Positions 53,010 to 62,571 are shown, counted from the stretch's first letter. The stretch: 64,000 nucleotides of DNA from Bacteroidota bacterium (GCA_021815405.1 JAKAGV010000012.1:62001-126000), one strand, 5' to 3'. Translations and numbers: made by a program. Notes: generated from the letters alone by a model not told the origin.

Positions 53010-54437
53010 TCATCCGCCGCCTTTGCCAAATAACATTACAGGTAAAGTTTTTAATATCAGCTGCAAGTCCATCCATGGAGAAATATTATTAACATAATAT
53101 AGATCAAGCACGACTGAATCTTTAAATGAAACCGAGCTTCTTCCAATAACCTGCCAGATACCGGTACATCCAGGCAAAACATTCAATCTTCTTTTTTGCC
53201 AGCTGTCATAATTTTCATACTCATAAACTAAACATGGACGGGGACCTACCAGGCTCATATCGCCTTTAATTACGTTGAAAAGTTGTGGTATTTCGTCTAA
53301 TGAAGTTTTGCGCAGCAGCCTTCCAATTTTAGTAATCCTCCAATCTGATGTTATCTTCATATCAGTGCTATTGGATTCATAGCCCTTCATAAACCGCAGC
53401 ATTTTTTCTCTTCTTGCAAAATCATCCTCACCTTCTATAATCATGGTTCTAAACTTGAAAAACTTGAATTGTTTACCGTTTTTTCCAACACGTATTTGAC
53501 TATAAATTATTGGTCCTTTTGAGGTTAATTTTACGAGTAAAGCGATGATTATAAAAAGGGGGGAGAAAATAATAACTGCTGCAAATGACATAATTAAATC
53601 GAACAATCTTTTTAAGGATACCCAATATTTAAAGGAATGTGAGACATCGATAACGGAGATATCAGCGTATTTCTCGATATATATTTTTTGAGGGATTATG
53701 TTAAATAAATCGGAAGTAATCTTTACAGTAATTCTTGCCTTTTTGCAAAAATCTATCATCTCCAAAAGCTGCTCGTAATCTTGAGTATCAATGGCGATAA
53801 CTATTTCGTCTGCATTATATTTTTGTACAATTCGATGGACATCTTCATATCGTCCCAGAACTTTTATTCCGTTTATAATGTCTTCACCGATTCTTTTTTG
53901 ATTATCAAGGAAACCGATTATGCTTATACCCGGTGAATTCTCAAAATCTAATTTTGTTGCCAAAATTCTTCCTGGTTTGCCGTCACCTACTATTAGAACT
54001 TTCATTCTGAATCCATTCTTTTTTAGGATTAGAAAAGTTCTACTTAGTATTTCAACTCTCAACAAATAAGAAAGAAATAGGAAGGTCAAAAGAAAATTTA
54101 ATACAAGGAAAAAAATCCTATCAAGTTTTAAATCAGTAAATAAGATGCAAAACGGTAATACAATGATTGAAAAATAAAAATATGATTTTATAATTGCAGT
54201 TGTATGTGCCGACCTAATAAGAATAACCTGAATTTTATATAAGCTATTCAGGTCGTAAATGAGCAAAAGGATTAAGAGTAAAATGCAGACTAATGAAAAA
54301 GCAGTATACAAATCGCCATTCCTAATATCAATTAAATGCATTTTTATAGAAGTGCTTAGAAAGATTAATATCATTAAAGAAAATATTACTAAGTCAGATG
54401 CAATAAAAAAATATTTATATTTAGCAGTTCTTACCAT
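53010..54437 (-). CDS. Polyprenyl-phosphate sugar-1-phosphate transferase (WbaP/EPS initiator type)
   Basis: 475 aa. Four to five N-terminal membrane segments, a Rossmann-like CoA-binding domain (VLIVGDGKPGRILATKL, GFLDNQKRIGED), another membrane segment (LIMSFAAVIIFSPLFIIIALLV), then the catalytic sugar-transferase domain: QIRVGKNGKQFKFFKFRTM, DEIPQLFNVIKGDMSLVGPRP and LPGCTGIWQVIGRSS. It makes the first lipid-linked sugar of the repeat unit. First step of the cluster assembly pathway. Confidence 0.93.
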   Translation of the reverse strand: MVRTAKYKYFFIASDLVIFSLMILIFLSTSIKMHLIDIRNGDLYTAFSLVCILLLILLLIYDLNSLYKIQVILIRSAHTTAIIKSYFYFSIIVLPFCILFTDLKLDRIFFLVLNFLLTFLFLSYLLRVEILSRTFLILKKNGFRMKVLIVGDGKPGRILATKLDFENSPGISIIGFLDNQKRIGEDIINGIKVLGRYEDVHRIVQKYNADEIVIAIDTQDYEQLLEMIDFCKKARITVKITSDLFNIIPQKIYIEKYADISVIDVSHSFKYWVSLKRLFDLIMSFAAVIIFSPLFIIIALLVKLTSKGPIIYSQIRVGKNGKQFKFFKFRTMIIEGEDDFARREKMLRFMKGYESNSTDMKITSDWRITKIGRLLRKTSLDEIPQLFNVIKGDMSLVGPRPCLVYEYENYDSWQKRRLNVLPGCTGIWQVIGRSSVSFKDSVVLDLYYVNNISPWMDLQLILKTLPVMLFGKGGG

Positions 54438-54507
54438 GGCAGGATTAAAGATATTCTCGGTGTTTATTTGGTTTGTCTATTATTTAATGAAATCAAAAAG
54501 TATTTGT

Positions 54508-55179
54508 TCAGTGCGTAAAAGTCTTTTTCAAGTTGAATTTATGTCTATGCTCGTTAAAAATATTTTCTAAATTGATTTTGTTTTTTCTTAATATTATTGG
54601 ATCGTCGTTAGTCAAATCAATTAATGCAGTGTCGAGGTTGAAAAATTCTTTTTGTGTAAAGAAGAACGCATCAACACAATTTGAATATTCTTCTTTCAAT
54701 AATTCGTAACATTTACAGGATATATTTTTACTATCATTTAGTCTTATACTTATCAAAGGGCTTTTAATTTCTTCCAAAAGCTTTAAACAAAACCTATTAT
54801 TTGGAATTTGAAAAGCTGCTTTGGATACTTTGAATATTTCCTGATATTGCGGATTTAGTTTGAAAATAACCCGAACCGGATTTGGCCAGACGGAGAATAA
54901 TAAATCGAAATGCCGTTCTAAAGAAATATCAATGTAGTTTGATAAATTTTGTAAACTATCCAGCAATAATGTGGATTCTGTTAATGAATTCTGCCTCATT
55001 ATCTTCTGAATTCTGTGAACTGCAATTAAATTAAACGGGTTTGCTCCTATAGAATAAATTGTATCAGTGGGATAAATAAAAATATTTCCGTTAAAGTACA
55101 TTCTCTTGAATGAATTGATTGCTTTATCGAAATCCTTATCGATATTAAATAACTCAATATTTTTGTCTATACTTATCAA
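54508..55179 (-). CDS. Divergent Sua5/YciO/YrdC-family protein in a polysaccharide locus
   Basis: 223 aa. YPTDTIYSIGANPFN (36-50) is the Sua5/YrdC opening motif (YPTETVYGLG), and AVHRIQKIM follows as in the family. The rest drifts: the KGRP motif reads MRQNSL, the SAN motif is absent, and the PGP..LIL stretch reads WPNPVRVIF. No Sua5 C-terminal domain. A housekeeping tRNA t6A role seems unlikely from these changes and from its position between the sugar transferase and aminotransferase genes. Its function here is unknown. Confidence 0.75.
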   Translation of the reverse strand: MISIDKNIELFNIDKDFDKAINSFKRMYFNGNIFIYPTDTIYSIGANPFNLIAVHRIQKIMRQNSLTESTLLLDSLQNLSNYIDISLERHFDLLFSVWPNPVRVIFKLNPQYQEIFKVSKAAFQIPNNRFCLKLLEEIKSPLISIRLNDSKNISCKCYELLKEEYSNCVDAFFFTQKEFFNLDTALIDLTNDDPIILRKNKINLENIFNEHRHKFNLKKTFTH

Positions 55180-55241
55180 TTAATCGGAAATTCTTATTTA
55201 TTAAAGTTGGATTAACAAACTATTATTGTATTACGAATACG

Positions 55242-56372
55242 TCAGTCAAAGAAATTATTAATATTAGTGCACACATATTCGATTTGTTCATCATTTAGTT
55301 CAGGATAAATTGGTAATGATAAACAATTACTTGCTAATTTTTCAGCAACAGGAAAATCTCCTTCTTTATACCCCAGGTATCTGAAACATTCCTGTAAATG
55401 AAGCGGTATTGGATAATGCAAACCAGTATTGATACCTTTTTCTTTTAAATAGTTTGCCAATGAATCCCTTAATTCAGAATTTGGTTTGTTTTCGATATCT
55501 AAAATTTGAATTACAAATAAATGGTAGACATGTTTTGCGTAAGGCATTTCCTTTGGCAATTTTATTTTTAGATTATTCGACAAAAGACGAATATATTTTT
55601 TAGCTACGTTTCTTCTCTTTTCAGTCCAATCTTCCAGATGATTTAACTTAACCCCTAAAACAGCGCCCTGGATTCCTTCCATACGATAGTTATGTCCAAA
55701 TATTTCATGCTGGTATTTATTTTGTGAACCGTGATCTCTTATCATCCTTATTTTTTTTGCAAGCTCAGCATTATTAGTAACTACGGCTCCGCCTTCTCCG
55801 TAAGATCCAAGATTTTTACCCGGATAAAAACTAAATGAGGCTGCTTCACCAAATCCTCCAATCCTTTTACCTTTATACTCTGATATATGTGCTTGGGCTG
55901 CGTCTTCAACTAATATTAAATTATGTTTGGCGGCTACAGCTTTTATAGCATCCATGTTTGCAGGTTGACCATAAAGATGTACTGCAACAACAGCTTTTGT
56001 TTTAGAGGTGATCTTGCTTTCAATTAAATCTGCATTGAGATTATAACTATCAGCCTCACAATCAACAAAAACAGGTTTAGCACCACACAATATTGCACCC
56101 CATGCAGTCGCTATAAAAGTATTTACAGGAATAATAACTTCATCTCCCGGTTTAATACCTAGTGACCATAATGCTGCATGATTTCCAGCTGTTCCGGAGT
56201 TTAACGCAATGCAATGCTGAACTCCATGTGCCTTTGCAAATTCTTTTTCAAATTCTAAAACAGCTTCTCCCAGAACAAATGCTGATTTGTCAAATACTGT
56301 TTGTAAAGCCTTATCTATTTCGGGCTTGATTACAAGGTATTGCGATTTAAGATCTAAAAATGGTACTTGCAT
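55242..56372 (-). CDS. DegT/DnrJ/EryC1 sugar aminotransferase (WbpE-like)
   Basis: 376 aa, family length. PLP-binding Lys186 in SFYPGKNLG, Asp157 in VEDAAQAH, and NSGTAGNHAALWSL for phosphate binding. Final ALPIYPEL-type motif (LSLPIYPEL). Transfers an amino group from glutamate to a keto nucleotide sugar. With the WbpB-like dehydrogenase and the WbpD-like acetyltransferase it fits synthesis of a diacetamido uronic acid or a similar 3-amino sugar. First enzyme gene of the cluster after the CheW-like gene, 199 bp away. Confidence 0.93.
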   Translation of the reverse strand: MQVPFLDLKSQYLVIKPEIDKALQTVFDKSAFVLGEAVLEFEKEFAKAHGVQHCIALNSGTAGNHAALWSLGIKPGDEVIIPVNTFIATAWGAILCGAKPVFVDCEADSYNLNADLIESKITSKTKAVVAVHLYGQPANMDAIKAVAAKHNLILVEDAAQAHISEYKGKRIGGFGEAASFSFYPGKNLGSYGEGGAVVTNNAELAKKIRMIRDHGSQNKYQHEIFGHNYRMEGIQGAVLGVKLNHLEDWTEKRRNVAKKYIRLLSNNLKIKLPKEMPYAKHVYHLFVIQILDIENKPNSELRDSLANYLKEKGINTGLHYPIPLHLQECFRYLGYKEGDFPVAEKLASNCLSLPIYPELNDEQIEYVCTNINNFFD

Positions 56373-56571
56373 ATTTTCTTCTTCAATAAATATGATACAT
56401 TTGGATTAAATACTGCTTCGCCACGTGAGTCACATGATACTCATTTTTGTTATTGCCTTATGTTTTAAGATTGAAAAGTCCGAGCCTTCCATTTAACAAA
56501 TAAATACATAATGGTTTTTAGATATTTTAATTAAATATTTCTAAAATTGATTATGGCTTCTTTTCAATACA

Positions 56572-57066
56572 TCATTCTTCTGATTTATTCCTAATAAAAG
56601 ATTCACCATTAACTTTTTTTAGTTCTGATGATGCTATGCTGTTAAAGTCTAAAAGGAATAAATTTTTCTTTTTTAATTTTAGAATGCCTGAAAGGTGAAT
56701 TATCCTCTGGAACGGTTCGAATTCCATTTCGCTTATAATGTCTTTATCTAGACTATATATGTTGCAAATTTTATCAACGAGAAAACATAAAAACTGATTA
56801 TTTATTTCTATGACCAAGATTCTATCATCTTCAGAGCGCGGCTTAGAATTCAATCCGAATATTTTGTACAGATCAATCATTGCAATCTTTACTACACCCA
56901 AATTAATATGCGGAGATGCCGAATTAATATTTTCTTCTTGATTTAGCTCTGTTGGATTAATAATTTCTACAATGTTTGCCATATCAGAACAAAAGTATTC
57001 GCCGTTAATTTTAAAAGTTAAAAGTCCTTTAAAATTTTCTAATAGAGAAATATCTTTTTCATTCAT
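56572..57066 (-). CDS. Orphan CheW-like domain protein heading the polysaccharide cluster
   Basis: 164 aa, soluble. CheW-like features: LLTFKINGEYFCSDMANIVEII, a central IAMIDLYKIFG and LCFLVDKICNIYS, with a LSGILKLKKKNLFLLDF end. Shares the FCSDM and FLVDK motifs with the protein at 7987-8484 and so is its paralogue. No CheA or receptor in the window. It is the first gene after a sigma-54-like promoter (57093-57108) and has a good AAGGAG ribosome site. Probably a link between kinase signalling and matrix genes; unproven. Confidence 0.8.
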   Translation of the reverse strand: MNEKDISLLENFKGLLTFKINGEYFCSDMANIVEIINPTELNQEENINSASPHINLGVVKIAMIDLYKIFGLNSKPRSEDDRILVIEINNQFLCFLVDKICNIYSLDKDIISEMEFEPFQRIIHLSGILKLKKKNLFLLDFNSIASSELKKVNGESFIRNKSEE

Positions 57067-57092
57067 CTACTTATACTCCTTAGCGCCATTTA

Positions 57093-57108
57093 TGCAAATA
57101 ATAGACCA
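57093..57108 (-). promoter_or_regulatory. Sigma-54-like promoter for the CheW-like/polysaccharide operon
   Basis: Minus strand reads TGGTCT-ATTAT-TTGCA: the -24 TGG and the -12 TTGC are present with exact spacing (GG and GC separated by 10 bp). Three bases of the -24 box (TCT for CAC) deviate. Transcription would start about 27 nt before the ATG at 57066. The gene for an intact NtrC-family regulator with GAFTDA lies just upstream. Confidence 0.55.
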
Positions 57109-57266
57109 CCAAGTCTTGCCCTATTTTATTTCCAAATTCGAAAGCGATATTTAGTGGATGTCTAATAATTTTACCAAGGCATATAATAATTAGACGCAAG
57201 GGGGAGGTAATTAAATGTTATCTTTTAGACTAAATAACTGATATTATACAAGTAAATAAAAATGGC

Positions 57267-57287
57267 ATGCTGAATTTGTTTCAGCAT
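57267..57287 (-). terminator. Intrinsic terminator after the NtrC-type gene
   Basis: Perfect 8-bp stem ATGCTGAA/TTCAGCAT, 5-nt loop; on the minus strand the stem is followed by GCCATTTTTATTT. It separates the kinase-regulator operon from the CheW-like gene. Confidence 0.6.
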
Positions 57288-57400
57288 CTAAAAACATTGC
57301 AAGAGGAGATTCTGAAACAAGTTAGGAATGACAAAAAATTATTTTGCGTAACTTCAATTAAATAAATTGAAATATTAAGTTTAGATATTTAGGCCTGAAA

Positions 57401-58759
57401 TTAGGAGGGTTTAGATTCGGTAATATTATATTGAGCAATTTTATTATATAATGTCGCTTTAGTTATCCCCAAAATTTTGCTTGCTTGACTTTTATTCCAT
57501 CTTACATGATTTAATATAAATTCGATATGTCTTCTTTCTACCTCGGCTAAGGGAACAATGTCTCCCTGCGATTTAGTTTGTGATGGATTGTGTTCAATAA
57601 AATTAAAATATTCTTTTCCCAGTACGTTATCTTTTGCTAATAATACAGCGTTCATTAAAGTGTTTTCTAGTTCTCTAATATTTCCGCGCCACTCATGTTC
57701 TTTTAGCATTTCCATAACTTCATAAGGGACTGTGTTTACTTTTTTATGAACTTCTAAATTGATTTTTCCTAAAAGATGTACAACCAGTTTGGGAATTTCT
57801 TCCTTTCTTTCCCTTAATGGCGGAACGTTAATTGAAAAGATATTAAGCCGATAGTACAAATCTTCTCTGAATAGATTTTTCTTAACTAATTCCATCAAAT
57901 TCCTATTTGTAGCAGCAACTATTCTTGCTTGCATTGGAATTGATTCTTCTCCCCCAAGTCTTTCAAATTCCTTTTCTTGTATAACACGTAATAATTTTGC
58001 TTGAAGTTTTGGAGAAAACTCAGATATCTCATCGAGAAAAATTGTCCCTTTTCCCGCTAACTCGAACTTACCTTTCTTATTTCTTGTTGCATCTGTAAAT
58101 GCACCTTGTACGTGTCCAAATAATTCACTCTCAAGTAAAGTTTCAGGTAATGCCGAACAATTTATAGCGATGAAAGGTTCGTTTTTTGTAATACCGCTGA
58201 AATGAATCATTCTTGTTATAAGTTCCTTACCGGTTCCGCTTTCTCCCTGGATTAAAACATTCACTCGCGTACCGGAAACTTTACCAATCTTTTTGAATAT
58301 TTCCTGCATCTGTTCTGTAATTCCACCGATCATAAAATTTTTCATTATAAGTTTTTCATTTTCATTCGGCAGCGGAATTATCATCTGATCATTTTTTTTC
58401 TTACTTTCAAGTGTTTTTTTGACGATTAACTTTATTCTTTTTAAATCAAGTGACTTTTCAAAAAAATCGAAAGCTCCCAACTGCATAGCTTTAATTATCG
58501 AATCTGTCTCATCAAAAGCAGTTATGATAATTACTGCAATACTTTCATCATAAGCTTTTATTTGCTTTAAAACTTCTAAGCCGCTAATGTCCGGCATTCT
58601 TAAATCGGTTATTACGACGTCTGGATTTTCTTTCTTAACATAATTCATTCCCTCTGTTCCATTTGCCGCATAATCCACATGGGGAAATAATTCAGATAGA
58701 AAAATTTTTAATGTTTGTGCAAATGCTTTATCATCATCTATTATAAGTATTTTCTCCAT
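57401..58759 (-). CDS. Canonical NtrC-family sigma-54 response regulator
   Basis: 452 aa. Receiver 1-120 with DDD (8-10), acceptor Asp52 and Lys102; AAA+ domain with Walker A GESGTGKE (172-179), the sigma-54 contact loop GAFTDA (219-224, variant of GAFTGA), Walker B (239-245) and arginine fingers Arg298 and Arg304; Fis-type HTH at about 415-445 (WNKSQASKILGITKATLYNKI). All parts for a working sigma-54 activator are present. Overlaps the kinase gene by 26 bp, so they form a coupled two-component pair. Aligns without gaps through the AAA+ core with the degenerate regulator at 8759-10108. Confidence 0.95.
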   Translation of the reverse strand: MEKILIIDDDKAFAQTLKIFLSELFPHVDYAANGTEGMNYVKKENPDVVITDLRMPDISGLEVLKQIKAYDESIAVIIITAFDETDSIIKAMQLGAFDFFEKSLDLKRIKLIVKKTLESKKKNDQMIIPLPNENEKLIMKNFMIGGITEQMQEIFKKIGKVSGTRVNVLIQGESGTGKELITRMIHFSGITKNEPFIAINCSALPETLLESELFGHVQGAFTDATRNKKGKFELAGKGTIFLDEISEFSPKLQAKLLRVIQEKEFERLGGEESIPMQARIVAATNRNLMELVKKNLFREDLYYRLNIFSINVPPLRERKEEIPKLVVHLLGKINLEVHKKVNTVPYEVMEMLKEHEWRGNIRELENTLMNAVLLAKDNVLGKEYFNFIEHNPSQTKSQGDIVPLAEVERRHIEFILNHVRWNKSQASKILGITKATLYNKIAQYNITESKPS

Positions 58760-61412
58760 CGGTGTCTTTTCTTCTAAATTTTAATTCAAAAATAGTCATT
58801 CCCGGTTCAGATGATTTCAGATTAATTGAACCTTTATGATATTCCATTATCTTTTTAACAATACATAATCCCAGTCCGGTTCCATTAGATTTTGTTGTAA
58901 AAAAAGGATTAAAGATTTTATCTTTTTGAATTATTCCGTTGCCCGTATCTTTAATGCAAACGGAATAATAATCATTATCTTCTATGGAGGACAATTCAAT
59001 CGTTCCTCCTAATGACACAGCCTCTATAGAATTTTCAATTAAATTTGTAAAAACAGAGAGCAGGTTTATGTAATCCCCATATATTTTTATTTCATTCACT
59101 TTATTTATAAATACTATTTTTTGGGCATCAATTTTCTTTTTTAGCAGCTCATGTACTTTTTCGATTATCTTATTTAAATCAATTTCTACTTCTATTAATT
59201 CCTTACTCTGTGAATAATTTAATACGTCTTTTATGAGTCTATTAAGATGGTCAATAGCATCATGCATTAGATCAAGTGTATCTCTGCTATTGTTGGATAT
59301 CTCATTATTTTCATATAATAATTCTATGTAATTCTTAAGTGCGGCGAGAGGATTTTTTATTTCGTGGGATAAGTAGGCAGTCATAGCACCTATCGAGGCA
59401 AGTCTTTCAGCTTTAAGAAGCTCTTCTTCATTTCTTTTATATTGTGTATCATCCCTGAAAATTGAGAAAAGTAAAGTTTGATCTTCTTTAATTTCTAGAA
59501 AGGTAAATGTAACATATAGAAAAACTTCCTTTCCATTGTGCAAATGTAAATACTCGTGCCGGTGCTTTTGAATTTTTTGTTCCGAAAAGATTTTTTTATA
59601 TAGTTTTAAATTATTTACTCTTTCGGCTTCATTCATCTTATATATTATATAAAAGGGTTGGTTTATTAATTCCTCCTCCGCCATATTAACTAATTTACAA
59701 AAAGCTTTATTTACAGCTACCATAATTCCATTTTCATCTGTTAATCTCATCCCATCATTTGATTGTTCCCATATATTTCTAAATCTTGATTCCGAAAACA
59801 TAAGCGCATTTTCAGCCTGCTTGCGTTCAGATATATCCCGCTGAACTGCTAAAAATCCGGTAACTTCGCCTTTTTCATTATTTATTGGGTCGGCAGTTCC
59901 TTCAATATAAATATTATCCCCGTTTTTATTTTTATTTATTACTTCACTTTTAACACTGTTACCGGCTAATAAGGTCTTCCAGAATAAGTCATGAAGATCA
60001 GGATTTGTCATTCCGCTTTTCAAAATTCTAGGTGTTACTTTCCCGATTATTTCATCTTTTGTATAGCCATATATTTTTGTAAATGCAGGGTTGATGTATG
60101 TTATAATTCCATCCGTATTTGTTGTAAATATTATTTCTCCGGAAGATTCAACAGCATGACTAAGTTTTATGATTTCTTCTTCACTATTTTTCTTTTCAGT
60201 AATATCCCTGAAAATTGAAAATATTAATGTATCTTTTTCAAATAGCGGGACATCCGTCGTAGATTCAATCAGGGTACTAGTAATTTCAAAATATTTCTTT
60301 TTCTTACAGCTTAGTTTTATTTCTCCTTCAAAGGTAGTTTCATATTTCCTTTCCTTTAAAATGTCTTCAATTTTTTCAATTGATTCTTGAGATCCTGATG
60401 AATTATGTATATCATAAATAATTGAAAATGGTTTACCTAATAATTCTTTTGACGACATCTCCACCAGTTTACAAAAGGCGGGATTAGCTGCAACAATTAT
60501 TCCTGATTTATCAAGAAGACGCAGACCATTAACACTATAATTCCAAAGAGCCTGAAAACGCGTTGCTGTTTTTTTAATAGCATTTTCAGAATTCTTTAGT
60601 TTTGTTATATCTTTTAGTACGATTAAAAAATTATTGCATTTAGTTGATAAGATTTCTACTTCAATATATCTTGGAAAATTTCCAATATTAATTGAAGAAC
60701 TTATTGAGATATTTTCGTTTTCGGTCTTTAAGCTTTTAATAGATTTAATAATATTGTTGAAGAGGCTTTGATCAAACAAGGATATTATATTTCCTTTTAG
60801 GTCTATCGTTCTTATATAATTTTCTTCTCTCCAATCCGAATATTTTAAACTTTTTATTTCACCGTTTTCATCTATCTCAATATATACCTCCGGTAATCTT
60901 TCGAACGTCCTAGTTAAGTCTTTTATTAACGATGCAAATAATTCTTCTGTTTTTTCTTCAGTAGGTTTTTCAGTCGCTATTATTTGGAAACCAAATACCT
61001 CATAATCCTCACCGACTATTGGTATAATTTTTAGCTGTACGATAATAATAGTATTATTTTTTTTCAGGCTGGATGTTTTTTGGAGGATTAGAAAATTTTT
61101 CCCTCTCAGTTCTTGTTTCAAATATTTTATTGAAATGTTGCATCCAATAAAGATATGTGGAAAATTAATATTTAATAGTTCAAGAAGGGAGTATTGGTAT
61201 GCCTTAAGAAAAGCACCATTTGCATAAACAAAATTATAATTGCTATCAATAATGGATACTAAATCAGTAGAAAAATTGTAGCAAGATTCAATTTCCTTTA
61301 TCTTTGAAACCAATACGCTGTATTTACCGCTTGTATGGTTCTCCTTATTATCCTCACACGTGCGAACTTGTCCCTTTGGGAACATTCTGTTGTCCCTAAC
61401 TATTTGATACAA
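58734..61412 (-). CDS. Soluble multi-PAS sensor histidine kinase
   Basis: 892 aa, no membrane segments. Five PAS-type regions at about 40-150, 165-275, 283-410, 415-535 and 540-660, several with the RDIT/RDIS end motif. HisKA with His683 in LSHEIKNPLAAL, then HATPase with N790 (NLIENSIEAV), DTGNG and GTGLGL. Kinases like this (NtrB/HydH family) phosphorylate NtrC-type partners; the partner gene overlaps by 26 bp. The N-terminal 30 residues are uncertain because the first ATG has no clear ribosome site; the ATG nine codons later is an alternative. Signal unknown. Confidence 0.92.
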   Translation of the reverse strand: MYQIVRDNRMFPKGQVRTCEDNKENHTSGKYSVLVSKIKEIESCYNFSTDLVSIIDSNYNFVYANGAFLKAYQYSLLELLNINFPHIFIGCNISIKYLKQELRGKNFLILQKTSSLKKNNTIIIVQLKIIPIVGEDYEVFGFQIIATEKPTEEKTEELFASLIKDLTRTFERLPEVYIEIDENGEIKSLKYSDWREENYIRTIDLKGNIISLFDQSLFNNIIKSIKSLKTENENISISSSINIGNFPRYIEVEILSTKCNNFLIVLKDITKLKNSENAIKKTATRFQALWNYSVNGLRLLDKSGIIVAANPAFCKLVEMSSKELLGKPFSIIYDIHNSSGSQESIEKIEDILKERKYETTFEGEIKLSCKKKKYFEITSTLIESTTDVPLFEKDTLIFSIFRDITEKKNSEEEIIKLSHAVESSGEIIFTTNTDGIITYINPAFTKIYGYTKDEIIGKVTPRILKSGMTNPDLHDLFWKTLLAGNSVKSEVINKNKNGDNIYIEGTADPINNEKGEVTGFLAVQRDISERKQAENALMFSESRFRNIWEQSNDGMRLTDENGIMVAVNKAFCKLVNMAEEELINQPFYIIYKMNEAERVNNLKLYKKIFSEQKIQKHRHEYLHLHNGKEVFLYVTFTFLEIKEDQTLLFSIFRDDTQYKRNEEELLKAERLASIGAMTAYLSHEIKNPLAALKNYIELLYENNEISNNSRDTLDLMHDAIDHLNRLIKDVLNYSQSKELIEVEIDLNKIIEKVHELLKKKIDAQKIVFINKVNEIKIYGDYINLLSVFTNLIENSIEAVSLGGTIELSSIEDNDYYSVCIKDTGNGIIQKDKIFNPFFTTKSNGTGLGLCIVKKIMEYHKGSINLKSSEPGMTIFELKFRRKDTDGENTYNR

Positions 61413-61748
61413 TTAGTTAAATATCAAAATTTGCTACGAGATAATTGGATGACGGCGCCTGTAATATATATAATTTTTTTATATATAAGCAAATTAATTT
61501 ATAAAAAAATGGTATTGTATTTTCATAAGTTCATTATTGACTAAAAAGGAGAGTAAAAATACGCGGATATAATTTGATTTAATTACATCAACCAACTTGA
61601 GAAAGGATGGAAGGGATGATTTGATTTCAAATTTATGTTAAAGAAATATCCGAAGGATGATATTTTAAAAGTTAACAGTAACCGAAGTATACTTTAATTG
61701 CTAAATTCATTTTAAATAGATTTATAATAATTATTGATACCTGAAAAC
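61413..61748. other. 336-bp intergenic region
   Basis: AT-rich, no ORF. It includes a TATATATA...TATATATA near-palindrome near 61475 and small overlapping dyads just above the kinase start (TAACTA/TAGTTA and TTTGAT/ATCAAA around 61397-61428). These could be control sites for the kinase gene, but none is convincing. Confidence 0.4.
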
Positions 61749-62546
61749 TTATTGTGTTAAAAATTTGTTCAGCACACTCCAATCTATTTTATTCATCAGC
61801 TCTTTCATTCTATCCGGTGCGCCGGTTATTACAATAACAATATTCTGAATGCTGGCAGTCTTTGTTTTATTAAAATTGTAGTAGTAACAATTGAATTCCT
61901 TATTTTGCTTTATGTTTTTCCAATCGCCAAAAGCCAGGAAATAGCTCGTCCAGTTATCCTTTTGATAATAGCCGTGATTTAATTTTGTAACCAAAGAAGC
62001 GCCGCGAACATTTATATCCGGATCGTTAATAGGCTTTCCATTGATTAAGTCATCGTTTATATATGCGTAAACATCAATTTCATTTAGCTCTTCAGCTTTG
62101 TTGCCAATGGTCGTTATGCTGTCCATAGTAGGATTGGATTTGCTCATAAAATCTTCCTGTTCTTTTGCGCTTTTGCTTTGAATAGCCTGGTACTCTTCTT
62201 GATATTTTGAATTCAGCTCCTGAACTTTATCATATAGTGGTTTTAAAATAGTATTAAACCTTTTGGAATTTTCCCGTACTTTATATACTCGCTCAAAGTT
62301 CTGCGATAGTGGAATTGGTCCTGAGCCGTTATAGTCGATTGGGACGAGAAGTTGATAATCATCATTATCCGTATTTTCTTCACCCCAATCATTATTGCCA
62401 AACTGGTCCAAGAGGCTTTGAATAACGCGAACGGGTTTAGAAAGTATTTTCTTTTCGGCAGGGCTTGCCTCCTTTAAAGATTGCGCAGAAGTGCTGCAGA
62501 TTAAAAATAATGTTGATATTAAAATAGCCGAAATTAAAGATTTCAT
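61749..62546 (-). CDS. Secreted protein of unknown function
   Basis: 265 aa with a signal peptide ending near STSAQ. A central helix-rich, Gln- and Glu-rich region (YQEEYQAIQSKSAKEQEDF) lies at about 120-150, with an aromatic-rich segment later (YYQKDNWTSYFLAFGDW, FNCYYYNF). I do not recognise a domain. It lies 25 bp after the gene at 62572-64000 and is probably co-transcribed with it. Confidence 0.75.
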   Translation of the reverse strand: MKSLISAILISTLFLICSTSAQSLKEASPAEKKILSKPVRVIQSLLDQFGNNDWGEENTDNDDYQLLVPIDYNGSGPIPLSQNFERVYKVRENSKRFNTILKPLYDKVQELNSKYQEEYQAIQSKSAKEQEDFMSKSNPTMDSITTIGNKAEELNEIDVYAYINDDLINGKPINDPDINVRGASLVTKLNHGYYQKDNWTSYFLAFGDWKNIKQNKEFNCYYYNFNKTKTASIQNIVIVITGAPDRMKELMNKIDWSVLNKFLTQ

Positions 62547-62571
62547 TTTTCAATCTCATTGTTAAAAATAT

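Larger units (their letters stand above)
57067..57400. other. 334-bp control region between the NtrC-type gene and the CheW-like gene
   Basis: Holds the terminator at 57267-57287 and the promoter at 57093-57108, listed separately. No ORF. Confidence 0.6.
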
